From Streptomyces sp. NBC_00443 (lineage in GTDB: Bacteria > Actinomycetota > Actinomycetes > Streptomycetales > Streptomycetaceae): a stretch of DNA of 64,000 nucleotides. Position numbers and translations under genes: made by a program. The notes beneath the pieces are model-generated. The model did no database searches, was not told the DNA's origin, and saw only the letters and a list, made by a program, of their open reading frames with translations. The stretch lies in the NCBI RefSeq assembly GCF_036014175.1, contig NZ_CP107917.1, forward strand, positions 3,038,001-3,102,000, in the 5' to 3' direction. This document shows positions 54,495 to 64,000 of the stretch, piece by piece (within the stretch, counting starts at the first letter, position 1; each line of letters starts with the position of its first letter).

Positions 54495-55874
54495 CTAGTC
54501 CCTCGGCACCGGCCTCAGCAGCAGCTTGTGCGGGCGGAGCGTGATGCCCACACGGGTCGCGTCGTTCGAACCCGACACCTGCTCGAATCGGTACTTCGTG
54601 GCGAGCGCCGCCGTGATCAGCGTCAGCTGCGCCATCGAGAAGTGGTCGCTCGGGCACTTGCGGTTGCCCACGCTGAACGGGCTCATGGCGTACTTCGGCA
54701 CGTCCTTGACGCGGTCCGGAAGCCAGCGGTCCGGGTCGAAGTCGAGGTTGTCCGCATACGACTTCTCGTCGCGCTGTATCGCGAAGGGGCTGTAGATGAT
54801 GTCGGCCCCGGCCGGAATGCGATAGCCACCGAGTGACGTATCGGTCACCGCCCGGCGTGTCAGAATCCAGACCGCGGGGCGCAAACGCATCGCCTCCACG
54901 ACGACATTGTTCGTGTGCCTGAGGCTACGGACGTCCTCGAATGCCACGGGCCTCCCGCCGGTGACGGATTCGACCTCCGCGCACACCTTGTCGGCGTGTT
55001 CCGGATGTTCCGCGAGCACATGCAGGAGCCACATGATCGTGGAGGCCACGGTTTCGCTGCCGGGCGTGACAATCGCGACGACCTGGTCGTGGATCTCCTG
55101 TTCCCCGATGGGGTCGCCATTCTCGTCCTTCGCCTCCAGCAATGCCGTCAGCAAATCGTCCGGCTTTTGACCGGACGCCCGGCGTTCGGCGACGATCTCG
55201 TCGACCAGGAGATGCAAATCGGCCAGGGCCCGGTTGAATTCGCGGTTGGGCGGCAGAGGCAGCTTGTACAGCGGCCCCAGCGGGATCACCATCCGCCGGT
55301 ACATGCCCCGGAAGACCGTGGCGAGGGCGTTGCACAGCCGCTCGGCCCGCTCGTCCATGTAGTCGCCGCGCAGCAGACAGCGGGCGGCGATGCGCACCGC
55401 GATCCGGAACGACTCGGAGGTGCAGTCGATGGTCTCGCCGGGCTTCCAGCGCTCGGCCAGCCCATGCGCCTCCTCCTCCATGATCGGCCCGTACGCGGGG
55501 ATCGCGTCGAGCCGGAAGGCCGGCTGGATGGTGCGTCGCTGACGCCGGTGCCGGGGGCCGTTCGCCGTGGCCACGCCCTCCTTGCCGAGCAGGCCTTCCA
55601 GGGACTCCCACAGCGGCCCGTCGATCTTGAAGTCGGTGCTCAGCGCCAGGGCGCCGGTGAGCTCCGGAGTCGTGACGGCGTACACCGTCTTCGGGCCGAG
55701 CCTGAGGCGTACGACGTCGCCGTGCCCCCGGAGCGCGGCCATGAAGGCCAGCGGATCCCGGGCCAGCTTCCAGCCATGGCCGAGAAGCGGAACTCCACCG
55801 CCCGCGAGGGGCGGCTCACGCAGTTCCGAAGCCACACGGGGCTGGGCTTCGGGACGGACGGACTCGACGGTCAT
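54495..55874 (-). CDS. cyp170A1: Cytochrome P450 CYP170A (albaflavenone synthase)
   Basis: 459 residues. I-helix [13 protein letters not shown] with the oxygen-activating Thr, ExxR in [10 protein letters not shown], and the heme-ligand loop [12 protein letters not shown] with Cys407. In S. coelicolor it oxidises epi-isozizaene to albaflavenols and albaflavenone, and was reported to have a second farnesene synthase activity; the [16 protein letters not shown] helix is retained here. It overlaps the terpene synthase gene by four bases (ATGA), so the two are translationally coupled. Confidence 0.93.
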   Translation of the reverse strand: MTVESVRPEAQPRVASELREPPLAGGGVPLLGHGWKLARDPLAFMAALRGHGDVVRLRLGPKTVYAVTTPELTGALALSTDFKIDGPLWESLEGLLGKEGVATANGPRHRRQRRTIQPAFRLDAIPAYGPIMEEEAHGLAERWKPGETIDCTSESFRIAVRIAARCLLRGDYMDERAERLCNALATVFRGMYRRMVIPLGPLYKLPLPPNREFNRALADLHLLVDEIVAERRASGQKPDDLLTALLEAKDENGDPIGEQEIHDQVVAIVTPGSETVASTIMWLLHVLAEHPEHADKVCAEVESVTGGRPVAFEDVRSLRHTNNVVVEAMRLRPAVWILTRRAVTDTSLGGYRIPAGADIIYSPFAIQRDEKSYADNLDFDPDRWLPDRVKDVPKYAMSPFSVGNRKCPSDHFSMAQLTLITAALATKYRFEQVSGSNDATRVGITLRPHKLLLRPVPRD

Positions 55875-56956
55875 TTCTCACCTGCCGCTTCGTTGTTGAC
55901 GTACGGGGGCGTGGACCGGTCGTCCCAGCTGTCGACCCTGTACCGGCCGGACTCGTGGTGGAACCAGTAGACCGAGCTGAACCAGTTGCGCATATTGCAG
56001 ACGCAGGCACGCACGGCGGCGCTGAGTTCCTTTCCCGACACCGTGCCGTCGGCCAGGGAGTCCGCGAATTCCAGAGCCTCACGCTCGGCCACCCGGAAAT
56101 CGGATATGGACTCCTCGACCCGTTGCCTGACTTCCGTAACTGCTTCTTCCAGGGTCAGCCCGTCGTGTTTGACGAGGCTGATTCCGAGGTTGTGCACCTC
56201 GTCGCCCGCGATTTCCTTGGGAAGTGAGCAGAGGTCGTTGTACCAGGCGGCGAATTCCTGGCTGAGTAACGCCGCCCGCCGATATGCCGGGTGTTTGCGT
56301 ACGGCATCCGGCAGTTCCAGTCCGGCAGCCGGCTCCAGCAGGTCGGTCCAGATCCAGTGCGCGAAGGTGAGCCGGCGTAGCGCGAGATATTCCTCGACCG
56401 GGGGGATGATTCCTTCGGTGCGGTTTCGGAATTCCCGGTCGTACGCCTCGATCACCGTATGGAAGTGCCGGGCGAACCGGGCGTTCCAGGTGCCGGGCAG
56501 GAACGAGTAGAGCCGCACCATGCTGTCCGCGAACCCCGCGACCAGCGGGTCCTCGTGGTGCAGATGGTCCTGGGGTGAGTCGAGAGCCGCGTGCAGGCGG
56601 AACCGCAGCCGCCGCCAGGCCGCCGGGCGGCGGTGGACGATGTCCCGGTCGTGCCGGTCGTCCCAGACGAAGAACCACGCGCTGTAGTCGGCTATCGCCT
56701 GGAGTACGTCCTCGGGGGCGCCAATGTAGTACCCCGCCATGAGGTCCGTGTAGCACAGTCCGTCGGCATATTCCTCGACCTTGTCGGCCGGCATCAGCCG
56801 CTTTTCGAGCAGCCAGGTGCGAGTCTTCTCCTGGAGCCTGGGCCAATACGGATGGAGCTGCCTGGGAAACGCTGATTCGATCACCGGAAGAGAGAGTACT
56901 GGTGGAACCGGGACCGCCGTCGGTGTCGATGTGGTGCCGTGTGAGAAAGCATGCAC
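55871..56956 (-). CDS. cyc1: epi-Isozizaene synthase
   Basis: 361 residues from GTG 56956, the same length as the S. coelicolor enzyme. It cyclises farnesyl diphosphate to the tricyclic sesquiterpene epi-isozizaene. Magnesium motifs are at DDRHD (99-103) and the NSE triad N240/S244/E248 in NDLCSLPKE. The C-terminal RY pair lies in [12 protein letters not shown]. With the P450 it makes the antibiotic sesquiterpene albaflavenone. Confidence 0.96.
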   Translation of the reverse strand: MHAFSHGTTSTPTAVPVPPVLSLPVIESAFPRQLHPYWPRLQEKTRTWLLEKRLMPADKVEEYADGLCYTDLMAGYYIGAPEDVLQAIADYSAWFFVWDDRHDRDIVHRRPAAWRRLRFRLHAALDSPQDHLHHEDPLVAGFADSMVRLYSFLPGTWNARFARHFHTVIEAYDREFRNRTEGIIPPVEEYLALRRLTFAHWIWTDLLEPAAGLELPDAVRKHPAYRRAALLSQEFAAWYNDLCSLPKEIAGDEVHNLGISLVKHDGLTLEEAVTEVRQRVEESISDFRVAEREALEFADSLADGTVSGKELSAAVRACVCNMRNWFSSVYWFHHESGRYRVDSWDDRSTPPYVNNEAAGEK

Positions 56957-57256
56957 GAACAAACCCCTCTCAGCCGCCAGTTGTGTAGTTGTGCACGCCC
57001 CCTCCCGCTGTACCGGGCGTGCGCCGTTGCGTATCCCCGCACTTCCATTCAGCACCACAACTGACCGATCTGGGAACGGATTTGCTTCATTCACTACCCC
57101 CGGGCGCCGAGAATCTCCCCCTATGTGACTGAATTTGGATCACTGCTCGCATGTATGGGATCGAACGTGCGACGGACATGCGAACGGCGCCTGGTCAGGG
57201 AGGTGATCCTGAACAGACGCCGTGCACAAGGGACTTGTGGGACCTACGGGGAGGCC
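56957..57256 (-). promoter_or_regulatory. Promoter region of the albaflavenone operon
   Basis: These 300 bases lie between the deformylase stop and the terpene synthase start, both minus strand. They must hold the operon promoter. I see no convincing -10/-35 pair or operator and no gene. Confidence 0.4.
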
Positions 57257-57907
57257 TCAGCCGTTCGCGACCACGGGGTAGCGGGGCTCGTTCTCGGCCA
57301 TCTGCCGGAGCGCGTCCTTGCGCTCCCGCTTGGAGAGACGGTCGATGTAGAGGTAGCCGTACAGGTGGTCGGTCTCGTGCTGCAAACACCGAGCGAAGTA
57401 GCCGGTGCCGCGCACCTTGATCGGGTTGCCCTTCTCGTCCTGCCCCGTGACCTCGGCGTAGTCGGGCCGGGCGAGCTCCGCATACGCGGTCGGCACCGAC
57501 AGGCAGCCCTCGTTGCTGTCGTCCAGGCGGCGCTGGTCCGCGGGCAGCTCGACGAGCTTCGGGTTGCACACGACACCGACGTGCCGCTTGCCCTCGTCGT
57601 CCATGCAGTCGTAGACGAAGACCTTCGAGTCGACGCCGATCTGGTTGGCGGCCAAGCCCACGCCCTCGGCGGTGCGCTGCGAGGCGAACATGTCCGCGAT
57701 CAGCTGGTCCAGCTCGGCGCCGAACTCGGTGACGTCCTTGCACTCCTTGTGGAGCACCGGGTTCCCCACGACGGTGATCGGCCGCGACGTGCCGCGCTCA
57801 CGCCAGGCGTTCTCGCGCTCCTCCGCGTCCTCGGTGTCGACGACGAAACCCTCGTCATCCACGGGGAGCACGCCCGCGTGCTGCTGCTCGGTGTCCTGCT
57901 GGGCCAT
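57257..57907 (-). CDS. def: Peptide deformylase
   Basis: 216 residues from ATG 57907. Removes the N-formyl group from nascent proteins. All three metal/catalytic motifs are intact: GVGLAANQ (82-89), EGCLS (133-137) and HETDH (177-181). An N-terminal 40-residue acidic extension is longer than in E. coli Def and typical of this actinobacterial type. Streptomyces carry several paralogues. Confidence 0.93.
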   Translation of the reverse strand: MAQQDTEQQHAGVLPVDDEGFVVDTEDAEERENAWRERGTSRPITVVGNPVLHKECKDVTEFGAELDQLIADMFASQRTAEGVGLAANQIGVDSKVFVYDCMDDEGKRHVGVVCNPKLVELPADQRRLDDSNEGCLSVPTAYAELARPDYAEVTGQDEKGNPIKVRGTGYFARCLQHETDHLYGYLYIDRLSKRERKDALRQMAENEPRYPVVANG

Positions 57908-57972
57908 GACCGACGTATGCCTTCCTGCACAAGAAAAGGGTGTGTGATGCTGATACAGGGTACGGCGGTCGG

Positions 57973-58953
57973 TCAGCAGACCTCTTCGAGATCCCGCCAG
58001 TCCCGCGAATCCGGACTGTCCGCAACCCACCCGTCCAGCAACCCCCGCACCAGCGCAGCCGGCGCAGCCACCCCGCACTCCCGCTCCGGTACCCACAGCT
58101 GCCCGTCGGTCCGGTGCCCCAGCGGACCGGGGTGACCCGGCTCACTGTGATCGTGCGGGTCGAGATGCTCCCCGTCGCCCTCGTCCGACGGCATCCGCGA
58201 CTCCGAGCACATCCGGCACAGCAGCCGCACCGAGGAGGACCAGTCCTCCGCGGCGAACCCGGCGTCCGCGGCGAGCTGCTCCAGCGCGTCCCGGTCGGCC
58301 TCGGTGGCGGCCTCCAGGAGGACCACCCAGGTGGGGACAGGCGAGGGCGCCCACAGCTCGATCTCGTCGAAGACGGGGTAGGCGTGCCCGGCGGTCGTGG
58401 TCCGCTCGCCGTGCGGCACCCCGTCGTGCAGCACGACCTCGCCCCAGCGCCGCCCCGAGGACGGCAGCGGGATCGACAGCACCTCGATCCGGGCGGGGTC
58501 CAGCCGCCGCCCCCACACGACCTCGGCCTCGCCCTCCGGGGACAGTCGTACGGCCGCACTGCCCAGGTCCATCCCGACCGGCTCGCCGGAGTCGGTCGCA
58601 CTGCCGGGCACCCGCAGCCCGTAGGCCTGCCAGGCCCGCCGGGCCAGCGGCCAGTCCTGCAGGGCGGTGGCCGCGATGCCGACGTTCCACCAGTCGGGCG
58701 CCCCGGTCTCCCGGTCGAGCAGCGCCACGGCCCGCAGCCCGGCCGCCCGGGCCTGCTCCCAGTCGTGCCGGAACTTGTGCAGCAGCGCGAGGTTGAACCA
58801 GGACTCCGACAGCCAGGGCTCCAGATCGGCGGCACGTGTCAACAGCGCGCCCGCATCCTCGTACCGGCCGTCGCCGATGAGCGTGAACGCCCGGTCGGTG
58901 GCCTGCCGCCAGGAGGCGGAGGGCCGGTGCCGTCCCTTGCCGAAGATCCTCAC
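57973..58953 (-). CDS. TPR-containing protein
   Basis: 326 residues from GTG 58953; earlier starts (59016, 59022) are possible. Residues about 12-95 hold two TPR-like units ([56 protein letters not shown]). The central 150 residues form an unassigned sheet-rich domain, and a short Cys-containing region (LLCRMCSE, and RECGV further on) might bind metal. It is widely conserved in Streptomyces; function unknown. Confidence 0.75.
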   Translation of the reverse strand: MRIFGKGRHRPSASWRQATDRAFTLIGDGRYEDAGALLTRAADLEPWLSESWFNLALLHKFRHDWEQARAAGLRAVALLDRETGAPDWWNVGIAATALQDWPLARRAWQAYGLRVPGSATDSGEPVGMDLGSAAVRLSPEGEAEVVWGRRLDPARIEVLSIPLPSSGRRWGEVVLHDGVPHGERTTTAGHAYPVFDEIELWAPSPVPTWVVLLEAATEADRDALEQLAADAGFAAEDWSSSVRLLCRMCSESRMPSDEGDGEHLDPHDHSEPGHPGPLGHRTDGQLWVPERECGVAAPAALVRGLLDGWVADSPDSRDWRDLEEVC

Positions 58954-59062
58954 GATTCCCGCCTGCCAGTTCCGTGGAGTGGGCTGGCTAGTGCTCGCCC
59001 CCGGACACACTCTCATTCGCATCCAACCACGTACGGCTGGAAGGGCGCTCATTACCCATGGG

Positions 59063-60304
59063 TTACCCAGCCACAGGGGGTGTAAGACAGTCTCGCGACA
59101 GCACCCGTGCGAGCGACCCCACCACCTCCGGCGCATAGTCACCGGCGGTGCCCAGCCGCAGTTCCTCCAGCGCCTCCAGCGGCCCGCCCGGCCCGGCGTC
59201 CCGCGCCTTCTCCTCATAGGCGTTCACCGCCCGCACGATCCGCGCGGCGACCGGTTGCTCCGGGCAGGGGTCGGCGAGCCGTTCCACGACCATCGCCACC
59301 TGCGGGCTCACCCCCGTCTGCCGTACGACGGCCCCGCCGAGCAGCGCGATCCGCCGCTGTTCCCCGGCAGGCAGCCCCGCGGTGGCCCCGGCCGGCACCG
59401 GGTCGACCAGGCTGAGCTGCCCGATGTCGTGCATGAGGGCGGCGTACTCCAGCACGGTGAGCTCGGCCTCGGACAGGCCCAGGTCCCGCCCCACCTCGCG
59501 GCTGAGCGCGGCGACGCGCCTGGCGTGTCCGGCCGGTGTGTACCCGGCGATCTCGGTGGCCCGGGCGAGGGAGGCGATGGTCTGCCGGTAGGTGGCCCGG
59601 ACGGCGGTGTACCGGCGCAGGGACATCTGGGTGAGCAGCAGCGGGAGCGAGAAGACGGGCAGCGCCCACAGCCCGGCGACGGCGACGGCGAGCGCCATCA
59701 CGGCGCCCGTCGCGCAGACGGCCGACCCGATCCCGAGGGTCGCCCGCAGCTCGTCCCGCAGCAGCGGCCCGAACGGCCACCGGGTGCGCGAGCGTGCCAG
59801 CGCGGCGGCGAGCAGGGCGTCGCACAGGAAGGTGAGGGTGAGGATCGCGAGCAGGACAAGGGCGTAGGCGGTGCCCCAGCCGTGGAACGTGCCCTGGTTG
59901 TACAGGGGTTGGAAGCAGACGGCGGCGAAGCCGACGGTGAGCACGCGCCGGGCCAGGTGGTCGAGCACGGGCCGGCCGCGCGCGATGTGCGGCACGCTGC
60001 CGAAGAGCGAGGCGGCCAGGACGACGCTGAGGACCTGCGCGACTCCGTGCTCGGACGGCTGACCGCCGTTCGCCCCCAGCAGGGCGTACGACAGCGCTGC
60101 GGCGGCCCCGAGCGGTGCGGCCTCCCTGCCCTCCGCCGCCGTCCACCGGGTGAGCTCGCCCAGGGTGATGAGAACCCCGAAGGCGAGGGCCGTACCGCGT
60201 TCGTCGAGACCGCTCCACAGGCTGGTGAGCAGGCACACGGTGGCGAGAAGGGCGGCGCAGGCGTGGACGAGACCGAGCAGGAGGGGTCGTGCGGGGGCGC
60301 TCAC
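59063..60304 (-). CDS. Membrane HD-domain protein (degenerate HD-GYP)
   Basis: 413 residues from GTG 60304, coupled to the upstream gene (GTGA). Seven or eight TM helices (about 10-205) precede a cytoplasmic HD domain with GHARRVAALSREVG and YAALMHDIGQLSLVDP. The second half of the HD-GYP signature (HHE..DGxGYP) is missing, so it may be a regulatory partner rather than an active phosphodiesterase. Confidence 0.85.
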   Translation of the reverse strand: MSAPARPLLLGLVHACAALLATVCLLTSLWSGLDERGTALAFGVLITLGELTRWTAAEGREAAPLGAAAALSYALLGANGGQPSEHGVAQVLSVVLAASLFGSVPHIARGRPVLDHLARRVLTVGFAAVCFQPLYNQGTFHGWGTAYALVLLAILTLTFLCDALLAAALARSRTRWPFGPLLRDELRATLGIGSAVCATGAVMALAVAVAGLWALPVFSLPLLLTQMSLRRYTAVRATYRQTIASLARATEIAGYTPAGHARRVAALSREVGRDLGLSEAELTVLEYAALMHDIGQLSLVDPVPAGATAGLPAGEQRRIALLGGAVVRQTGVSPQVAMVVERLADPCPEQPVAARIVRAVNAYEEKARDAGPGGPLEALEELRLGTAGDYAPEVVGSLARVLSRDCLTPPVAG

Positions 60305-61590
60305 CGGTGTGCCCCCGGCGCACTGGCGACCGGTGGGCGGGGAGGGCGCCCGGAGGCTTCGTCCGCGGTCACGGCGGGATGCCAGCCGTGCTGGTCCACG
60401 GCCCGGACGAGGGCGGTGACCATACGGGGGTCGAACTGCGAACCCGCGCACTTCTCCAGCTCCCGCAGCGCGACGGGCACCGGCCGGGCCCGCGAGTACG
60501 ACCGGTTGGACGTCATCGCGTCGAAGGCGTCCGCGACCGCCACCACCCGTGCCGGTTCCGGGATCTGACTGCCCAACAGTCCGTAGGGGTACCCGCTGCC
60601 GTCCAGCCGCTCATGGTGATGCAGTACGGCGGCCCGGGCCTCGCCGAGGAAGGAGATCCCGCGGACCATCTCGTGTCCGTACTCGGGGTGCAGTTCGATG
60701 ACCCGCCGTTCCTCGGGCGTGAGCGGCCCGTCCTTGCGCAGCAGCCGCGTGGGCACCCCGAGCTTCCCGACGTCGTGCAGGATCCCGGCGAAGCGGAGCA
60801 CCTCGACGCGTTCGTCGGCCATGCCCAGCTCGCGCGCGATCATCATCGAGGCCTGTCCGACGCGCTCGCTGTGGCCGCGGGTGTAGCCGTCCTTGATGTC
60901 GACGGCCTGGACGAGCGCCCGGATGGTCGCCTGATGAGCCGCGCGTTCCCGGTGGTACTGCGCGAACATCCACCACGACACGCACATCGGCAGCAGCACG
61001 AGCAACGCGGCGACGGGACCGTACGGGCTGCGCCACAGCACGGCCATCATCAGCCCGGCCAGACCGTGGACGGCGATCGGCGCGAGCGACCGCAGGAACA
61101 GCCCGCGCCAGGCACGCCGTGCCGGCACGCGGTCGGCGAGCGTCCGGATCCCGCCGTCGAGAGCCGCAATGACGAGGCAGAACGCCAGCACCGCGGCTCC
61201 GGCGGGCGCGAGCGCGTACGGAAAGTCGGACGCCTGTACGGCGTCGTGCTCGCCCAGTGCCCAGTGCACGCGGGCGGCCACATACACCGCGATCACGAGC
61301 TGCGCCGCCCGCCACACCCGTCGCAGCAGGTGCGGTCGGCCGGCGACCGGGGCGACCAGCGCTCCCGGCACCGCGACCAGTGCGGCGGCGGACGGGGGCA
61401 GCAGGAAGGCTCCGGCGAGGAGCACGGGATAGAACGAGCCGGACAGCCGCGCGCCCCCGGCATAGAGCGCGGCGAGCAGCGCCGGCGCCCACCAGGGGGT
61501 GCGTGTCAACGGCAGTGTGTGCAGGCAGAACAGGGCGCCGAGGGCGACACAGACGACGTAGCCACGTACCCGTGTGGGTGTCGCCTCCAT
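60301..61590 (-). CDS. Membrane HD-GYP phosphodiesterase-like protein
   Basis: 429 residues from ATG 61590 (GGGGAGGGG upstream). Six or seven TM helices (about 10-205) carry a complete HD-GYP: YTRGHSERVGQASMMIARELG, LRFAGILHDVGKLGVP and LHHHERLDGSGYPYGLLGSQIP. HD-GYP enzymes hydrolyse c-di-GMP or related dinucleotides; in Streptomyces c-di-GMP controls BldD and development. It shares its operon with the degenerate paralogue downstream. Confidence 0.88.
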   Translation of the reverse strand: MEATPTRVRGYVVCVALGALFCLHTLPLTRTPWWAPALLAALYAGGARLSGSFYPVLLAGAFLLPPSAAALVAVPGALVAPVAGRPHLLRRVWRAAQLVIAVYVAARVHWALGEHDAVQASDFPYALAPAGAAVLAFCLVIAALDGGIRTLADRVPARRAWRGLFLRSLAPIAVHGLAGLMMAVLWRSPYGPVAALLVLLPMCVSWWMFAQYHRERAAHQATIRALVQAVDIKDGYTRGHSERVGQASMMIARELGMADERVEVLRFAGILHDVGKLGVPTRLLRKDGPLTPEERRVIELHPEYGHEMVRGISFLGEARAAVLHHHERLDGSGYPYGLLGSQIPEPARVVAVADAFDAMTSNRSYSRARPVPVALRELEKCAGSQFDPRMVTALVRAVDQHGWHPAVTADEASGRPPRPPVASAPGAHR

Positions 61591-61697
61591 AACGCCCCTC
61601 CCCGGCAACGCGCTTCAAGCACGGGACCCTAGGGCGGGCAGGGGAGGTCCGCAGTCCATGACGGCGGGATTAGCACGTTCGAGTGACGGCCGTGCGT

Positions 61698-62000
61698 TCA
61701 GGATTCCTGTGGCGCTGCCGTCACGTCGTGGTCGGGCACGGCCTGACCCGAGCGGATCAGGTCGATCCGCCCCATGACCTTGGCGCGCAGGTCCGTCGGC
61801 ACGTCGTCATGGCCGCAGCACCGCTTGACGAGCTTCTTCACGGCCTCTTCGAGGCCGTACTTCTCGAGGCACGGCGAGCACTCCCGGAAGTGCTGCTTGA
61901 ACTTGTCGCGATCGACGTCCGGCATCTCACTGTCGAGGAACTCGTAGAGATGATCGAGTACCTCACTGCAGTCCGTCTCGTGCGGCTCTCCGCAGCTCAT
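61698..62000 (-). CDS. rsrA: Redox-sensing anti-sigma factor RsrA
   Basis: 100 residues. The zinc anti-sigma motif is exact: Cys11, His37, Cys41 and Cys44 (HFRECSPC), with Cys3 and a CC pair (61-62) also present as in S. coelicolor. Under disulfide stress the cysteines form disulfides, zinc leaves and SigR is freed. ATG 62000 overlaps the sigR stop (ATGA). Confidence 0.97.
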   Translation of the reverse strand: MSCGEPHETDCSEVLDHLYEFLDSEMPDVDRDKFKQHFRECSPCLEKYGLEEAVKKLVKRCCGHDDVPTDLRAKVMGRIDLIRSGQAVPDHDVTAAPQES

Positions 62001-62689
62001 GAGCCCGAGCCTTTCGCTTCGTTCGACTCTCCGGCGCCGGCCGGGACCAGCCCGCGCTCACGCGCGTAGTCCTCGAGCATGCCGCGCAGTTGACGGCGGC
62101 CCCGGTGCAGCCGGGACATCACCGTACCGATGGGTGTCCCCATGATGTCCGCGATCTCCTTGTACGCAAAGCCCTCTACGTCGGCCAGATACACGGCGAT
62201 GCGGAACTCCTCGGGGATCGCCTGGAGCGCTTCCTTCACGTCCGAGTCGGGCAGGTGGTCGAGCGCCTGCGACTCCGCGGAGCGCAAGCCCGTCGACATG
62301 TGCGACTCGGCGCGGGCGAGCTGCCAGTCCTCGATCTCCTCGGCCGCGGAGCGCTGGGGTTCGCGCTGCTTCTTGCGGTACGAGTTGATGAAGGTATTGG
62401 TGAGGATCCGGTACAGCCACGCCTTCAGGTTGGTGCCCTCGCGGAACTGGTGGAAGGACGCGTACGCCTTGGCGTACGTCTCCTGCACCAGGTCCTCGGC
62501 GTCGGCAGGGTTGCGCGTCATGCGCAGCGCGGCCGAGTACATCTGGTCGAGGTATTCGAGCGCGTCCCGCTCGAAGCGCGCGCTGCGCTCGGCGGTCGTC
62601 TCCGCGGACGTGTCCCCGCTCATGCCCTGGCCCTCGGGCTGCTCCGCCTGGCCGTTGTCGGTCCCTGCGTCGGTACCGGGAACCGGACC
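61997..62689 (-). CDS. sigR: ECF sigma factor SigR (thiol-stress)
   Basis: 230 residues from GTG 62689. Region 2: [44 protein letters not shown]; region 4: [33 protein letters not shown] longer isoform from ATG 62857 would add 56 residues, matching the unstable SigR' of S. coelicolor that has about 55 extra residues and is made from the induced promoter. It controls thioredoxin, mycothiol and proteolysis genes. Regulation is by RsrA. Confidence 0.95.
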   Translation of the reverse strand, partial: GPVPGTDAGTDNGQAEQPEGQGMSGDTSAETTAERSARFERDALEYLDQMYSAALRMTRNPADAEDLVQETYAKAYASFHQFREGTNLKAWLYRILTNTFINSYRKKQREPQRSAAEEIEDWQLARAESHMSTGLRSAESQALDHLPDSDVKEALQAIPEEFRIAVYLADVEGFAYKEIADIMGTPIGTVMSRLHRGRRQLRGMLEDYARERGLVPAGAGESNEAKGSGS

Positions 62690-62915
62690 CACCTCCTCAA
62701 GATTCCGGGCAGGGCCGAATCCGGACCCACCTGAATCGGAGGATAGACGACCTGCCGTACCTGCCGCCCCTCGAATAGGCGCGGTCCTGGCCGCATGCAG
62801 CACCGTCCACTCCAGGTCAGCTCGGCTGCCGGCGGTCGGGCAGAAGGTCGAACCCATGCGGCGGACTTCCTCTCCTACGACGTGAGCGCTGCTGGTTCAG
62901 CACCGCTGTCCGCCA

Positions 62916-62943
62916 CAACAGAGGCCGGGGCCCCGACATTCCC
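62916..62943 (-). promoter_or_regulatory. SigR-dependent promoter of sigR-rsrA
   Basis: Minus-strand GGGAAT (62943-62938), exactly 18 bases, then GTTG (62919-62916): the SigR consensus. It would start transcription just upstream of ATG 62857, so the SigR' isoform is made on induction. Confidence 0.9.
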
Positions 62944-62949
62944 GAGCCT

Positions 62950-63612
62950 TTACCCGAGTGACCCGGCCCACTTCACTACCGCGTCCGTGACGATCGCCAC
63001 GGCCTCGTCCTGATCGAGGGGCGCCCGCTTGGGCACGGCCAACCCGTGATCGCCGTACGGCACCTCGACCAGCTCGTAGTCACCGTCGGGAAACTCCTCC
63101 GGCTTCCCGAACGGATCGTTCCCGCCCTGGACGACCAGAGTGGGCACGCCGGCCCCGAGCAGCTCGTCGGCGCGGGACTTCTCGGGCTTGCCCGGCGGGT
63201 GCAGGGGGAAGCTCAGCGCGAGTACGGCGTGGGCGCCCAGCTCCGTGGCGGTACGGCAGGCGACGCGTGCACCGGCGCTGCGCCCACCGCAGACCACGGG
63301 CAGCCCGGGCGCGGCGAGCGCGGGCCACAGGCCCCGCCAGCCGACGTCCAGGGTCTTGGGCGCAGGCGCCACCTTCTTGCCGGCCACCCGCCAGGGCTGC
63401 TCCACGAGGGCGACGGTCACTGCGTGGGCCGGGAGGACCTGGGCGAGCGCCTGCAGGTCCCGCGCCCCGATGCCGCCGCCGGCCCCGTGGCTCACCGCCA
63501 GCACCAGCCGGGCCTTCCTCGCCGGGTGCCAGGTGATGCGGGCGTCCCCGGCGTCCGTACCAATGATCTCGGTCGTCACGTCGGACTCGGTCGTCACATC
63601 ATCGGTCGTCAC
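62950..63612 (-). CDS. Alpha/beta hydrolase (KANL3/Tex30-like)
   Basis: 220 residues. N-terminal direct repeats of VTT(E/D) precede the hydrolase core: LAVSHGAGGGIGARDLQALA (oxyanion loop), VCGGRSAGARVACRTA with the nucleophile Ser in GRSAG, LVVQGGNDPFGKP with the acid Asp, and VPYGDHGL with the His. The substrate is unknown. Its stop lies seven bases before the SigR promoter, so sigR has its own control. Confidence 0.85.
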   Translation of the reverse strand: MTTDDVTTESDVTTEIIGTDAGDARITWHPARKARLVLAVSHGAGGGIGARDLQALAQVLPAHAVTVALVEQPWRVAGKKVAPAPKTLDVGWRGLWPALAAPGLPVVCGGRSAGARVACRTATELGAHAVLALSFPLHPPGKPEKSRADELLGAGVPTLVVQGGNDPFGKPEEFPDGDYELVEVPYGDHGLAVPKRAPLDQDEAVAIVTDAVVKWAGSLG

Positions 63613-63613
63613 A

Positions 63614-64000
63614 TCAGAAGAGTGTGCCCTCTTCGGGCCCCTCCAGCTCCTTCAGCAGCTCCGGGCCGTTGTTGCGGACGTTGCTGACCAGCGTGGAGAC
63701 GGGGTAGGCGCGCATCAGCCCGGTGGGCGGCGGGTCGAGCAGCGTCCGCAGCTCCTCCGGGTCCTTGCGGGCCGGGTCGAGCCAGGCGTCCCAGCGGTCC
63801 GGCGTCAGCATCAGGGGCATCCGGGGGTGGATGTCGGCCAGCGCGGCCGGTCCCTCCGCAGGGGCCACCGCCAGCGGGGTCGTCTCCGCCTCCGTCGTGA
63901 TCACGGAGCAGGTCACCCACCAGGCCAGCGGGTGCTCGTCCGGCAGCGTCCTGTCCCGCCAGAACTCGTACAGCCCGGCCATCGCGAACACCGAGCCGTC
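63614..64000 (-). CDS. SRAP-family (YedK/HMCES) abasic-site protein, truncated by the window
   Basis: 128 C-terminal residues are visible. SRAP marks: FAMAGLYEFWRD with the conserved Glu, SVITTEA, and IHPRMPLML with the His. The catalytic Cys2 lies outside the window. Such proteins form thiazolidine crosslinks with abasic sites in single-stranded DNA. The stop is adjacent to the hydrolase GTG. Confidence 0.88.
   Translation of the reverse strand, partial: DGSVFAMAGLYEFWRDRTLPDEHPLAWWVTCSVITTEAETTPLAVAPAEGPAALADIHPRMPLMLTPDRWDAWLDPARKDPEELRTLLDPPPTGLMRAYPVSTLVSNVRNNGPELLKELEGPEEGTLF

Overview
The window is high-GC actinobacterial chromosome, almost certainly the conserved core of a Streptomyces. 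The reasons are frequent GTG starts, wblE, rsrA-sigR, ushX-sigH, the dasR/dasABC chitin-sugar locus, a nickel SOD pair, nrdABS with a B12 riboswitch, and epi-isozizaene synthase with its CYP170A partner. Gene content and order match what I recall of the S. coelicolor sigR-to-malic-enzyme region, read in reverse. I saw no tRNA, rRNA, CRISPR array, insertion sequence or prophage.

Layout. 1-5 kb: a DUF4097 tail, a long PadR regulator, a leaderless HTH/Clp-N pair, a quinone oxidoreductase and malic enzyme. 5-13 kb: a glutamate-type ABC transporter, a methyltransferase, a CGNR regulator, sodX-sodN and small enzymes. 13-21 kb: a GT39-type membrane protein, a phosphate transporter, an ECF42 sigma factor with its DGPF partner and autoregulatory promoter, and a DHFR-like/TetR divergent pair. 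21.7-24.5 kb: the most distinctive system, a Family 2B encapsulin-like shell with an inserted cyclic-nucleotide-binding domain, followed by a polyprenyl diphosphate synthase with a long disordered N-terminus. This is a probable isoprenoid nanocompartment. 24.7-30 kb: an amidase, a PLP enzyme, a frameshifted Na+/H+ antiporter, a UBP zinc finger, and the sigH operon with a small TTA-containing leader gene. 30-35 kb: a lipid kinase, wblE, and a PdtaS-type kinase whose upstream region holds a strong unassigned DasR-type site.

35-49.5 kb: a TetR regulator and a frameshifted SDR, then amino-sugar metabolism. A SIS isomerase and nagB are divergent over one dre site. dasD-dasC-dasB-dasA and dasR are divergent over four dre-like sites. 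cstA, a YbdD-like gene, and a DUF3311/sodium symporter pair (pyruvate/monocarboxylate uptake) follow. 49.5-54.5 kb: NrdR boxes, a cobalamin riboswitch, nrdA, nrdB and nrdS. 54.5-57 kb: the albaflavenone operon. 57-64 kb: peptide deformylase, a TPR protein, two membrane HD/HD-GYP proteins, rsrA-sigR with a perfect SigR promoter, a hydrolase and the start-truncated SRAP gene.

Together the region is rich in stress sigma circuits (ECF42, SigH, SigR), chitin/GlcNAc signalling (DasR regulon) and isoprenoid chemistry (two separate terpenoid loci). Two likely single-base frameshifts, at about 27.0 kb and 35.39 kb, may be sequencing errors or real lesions.
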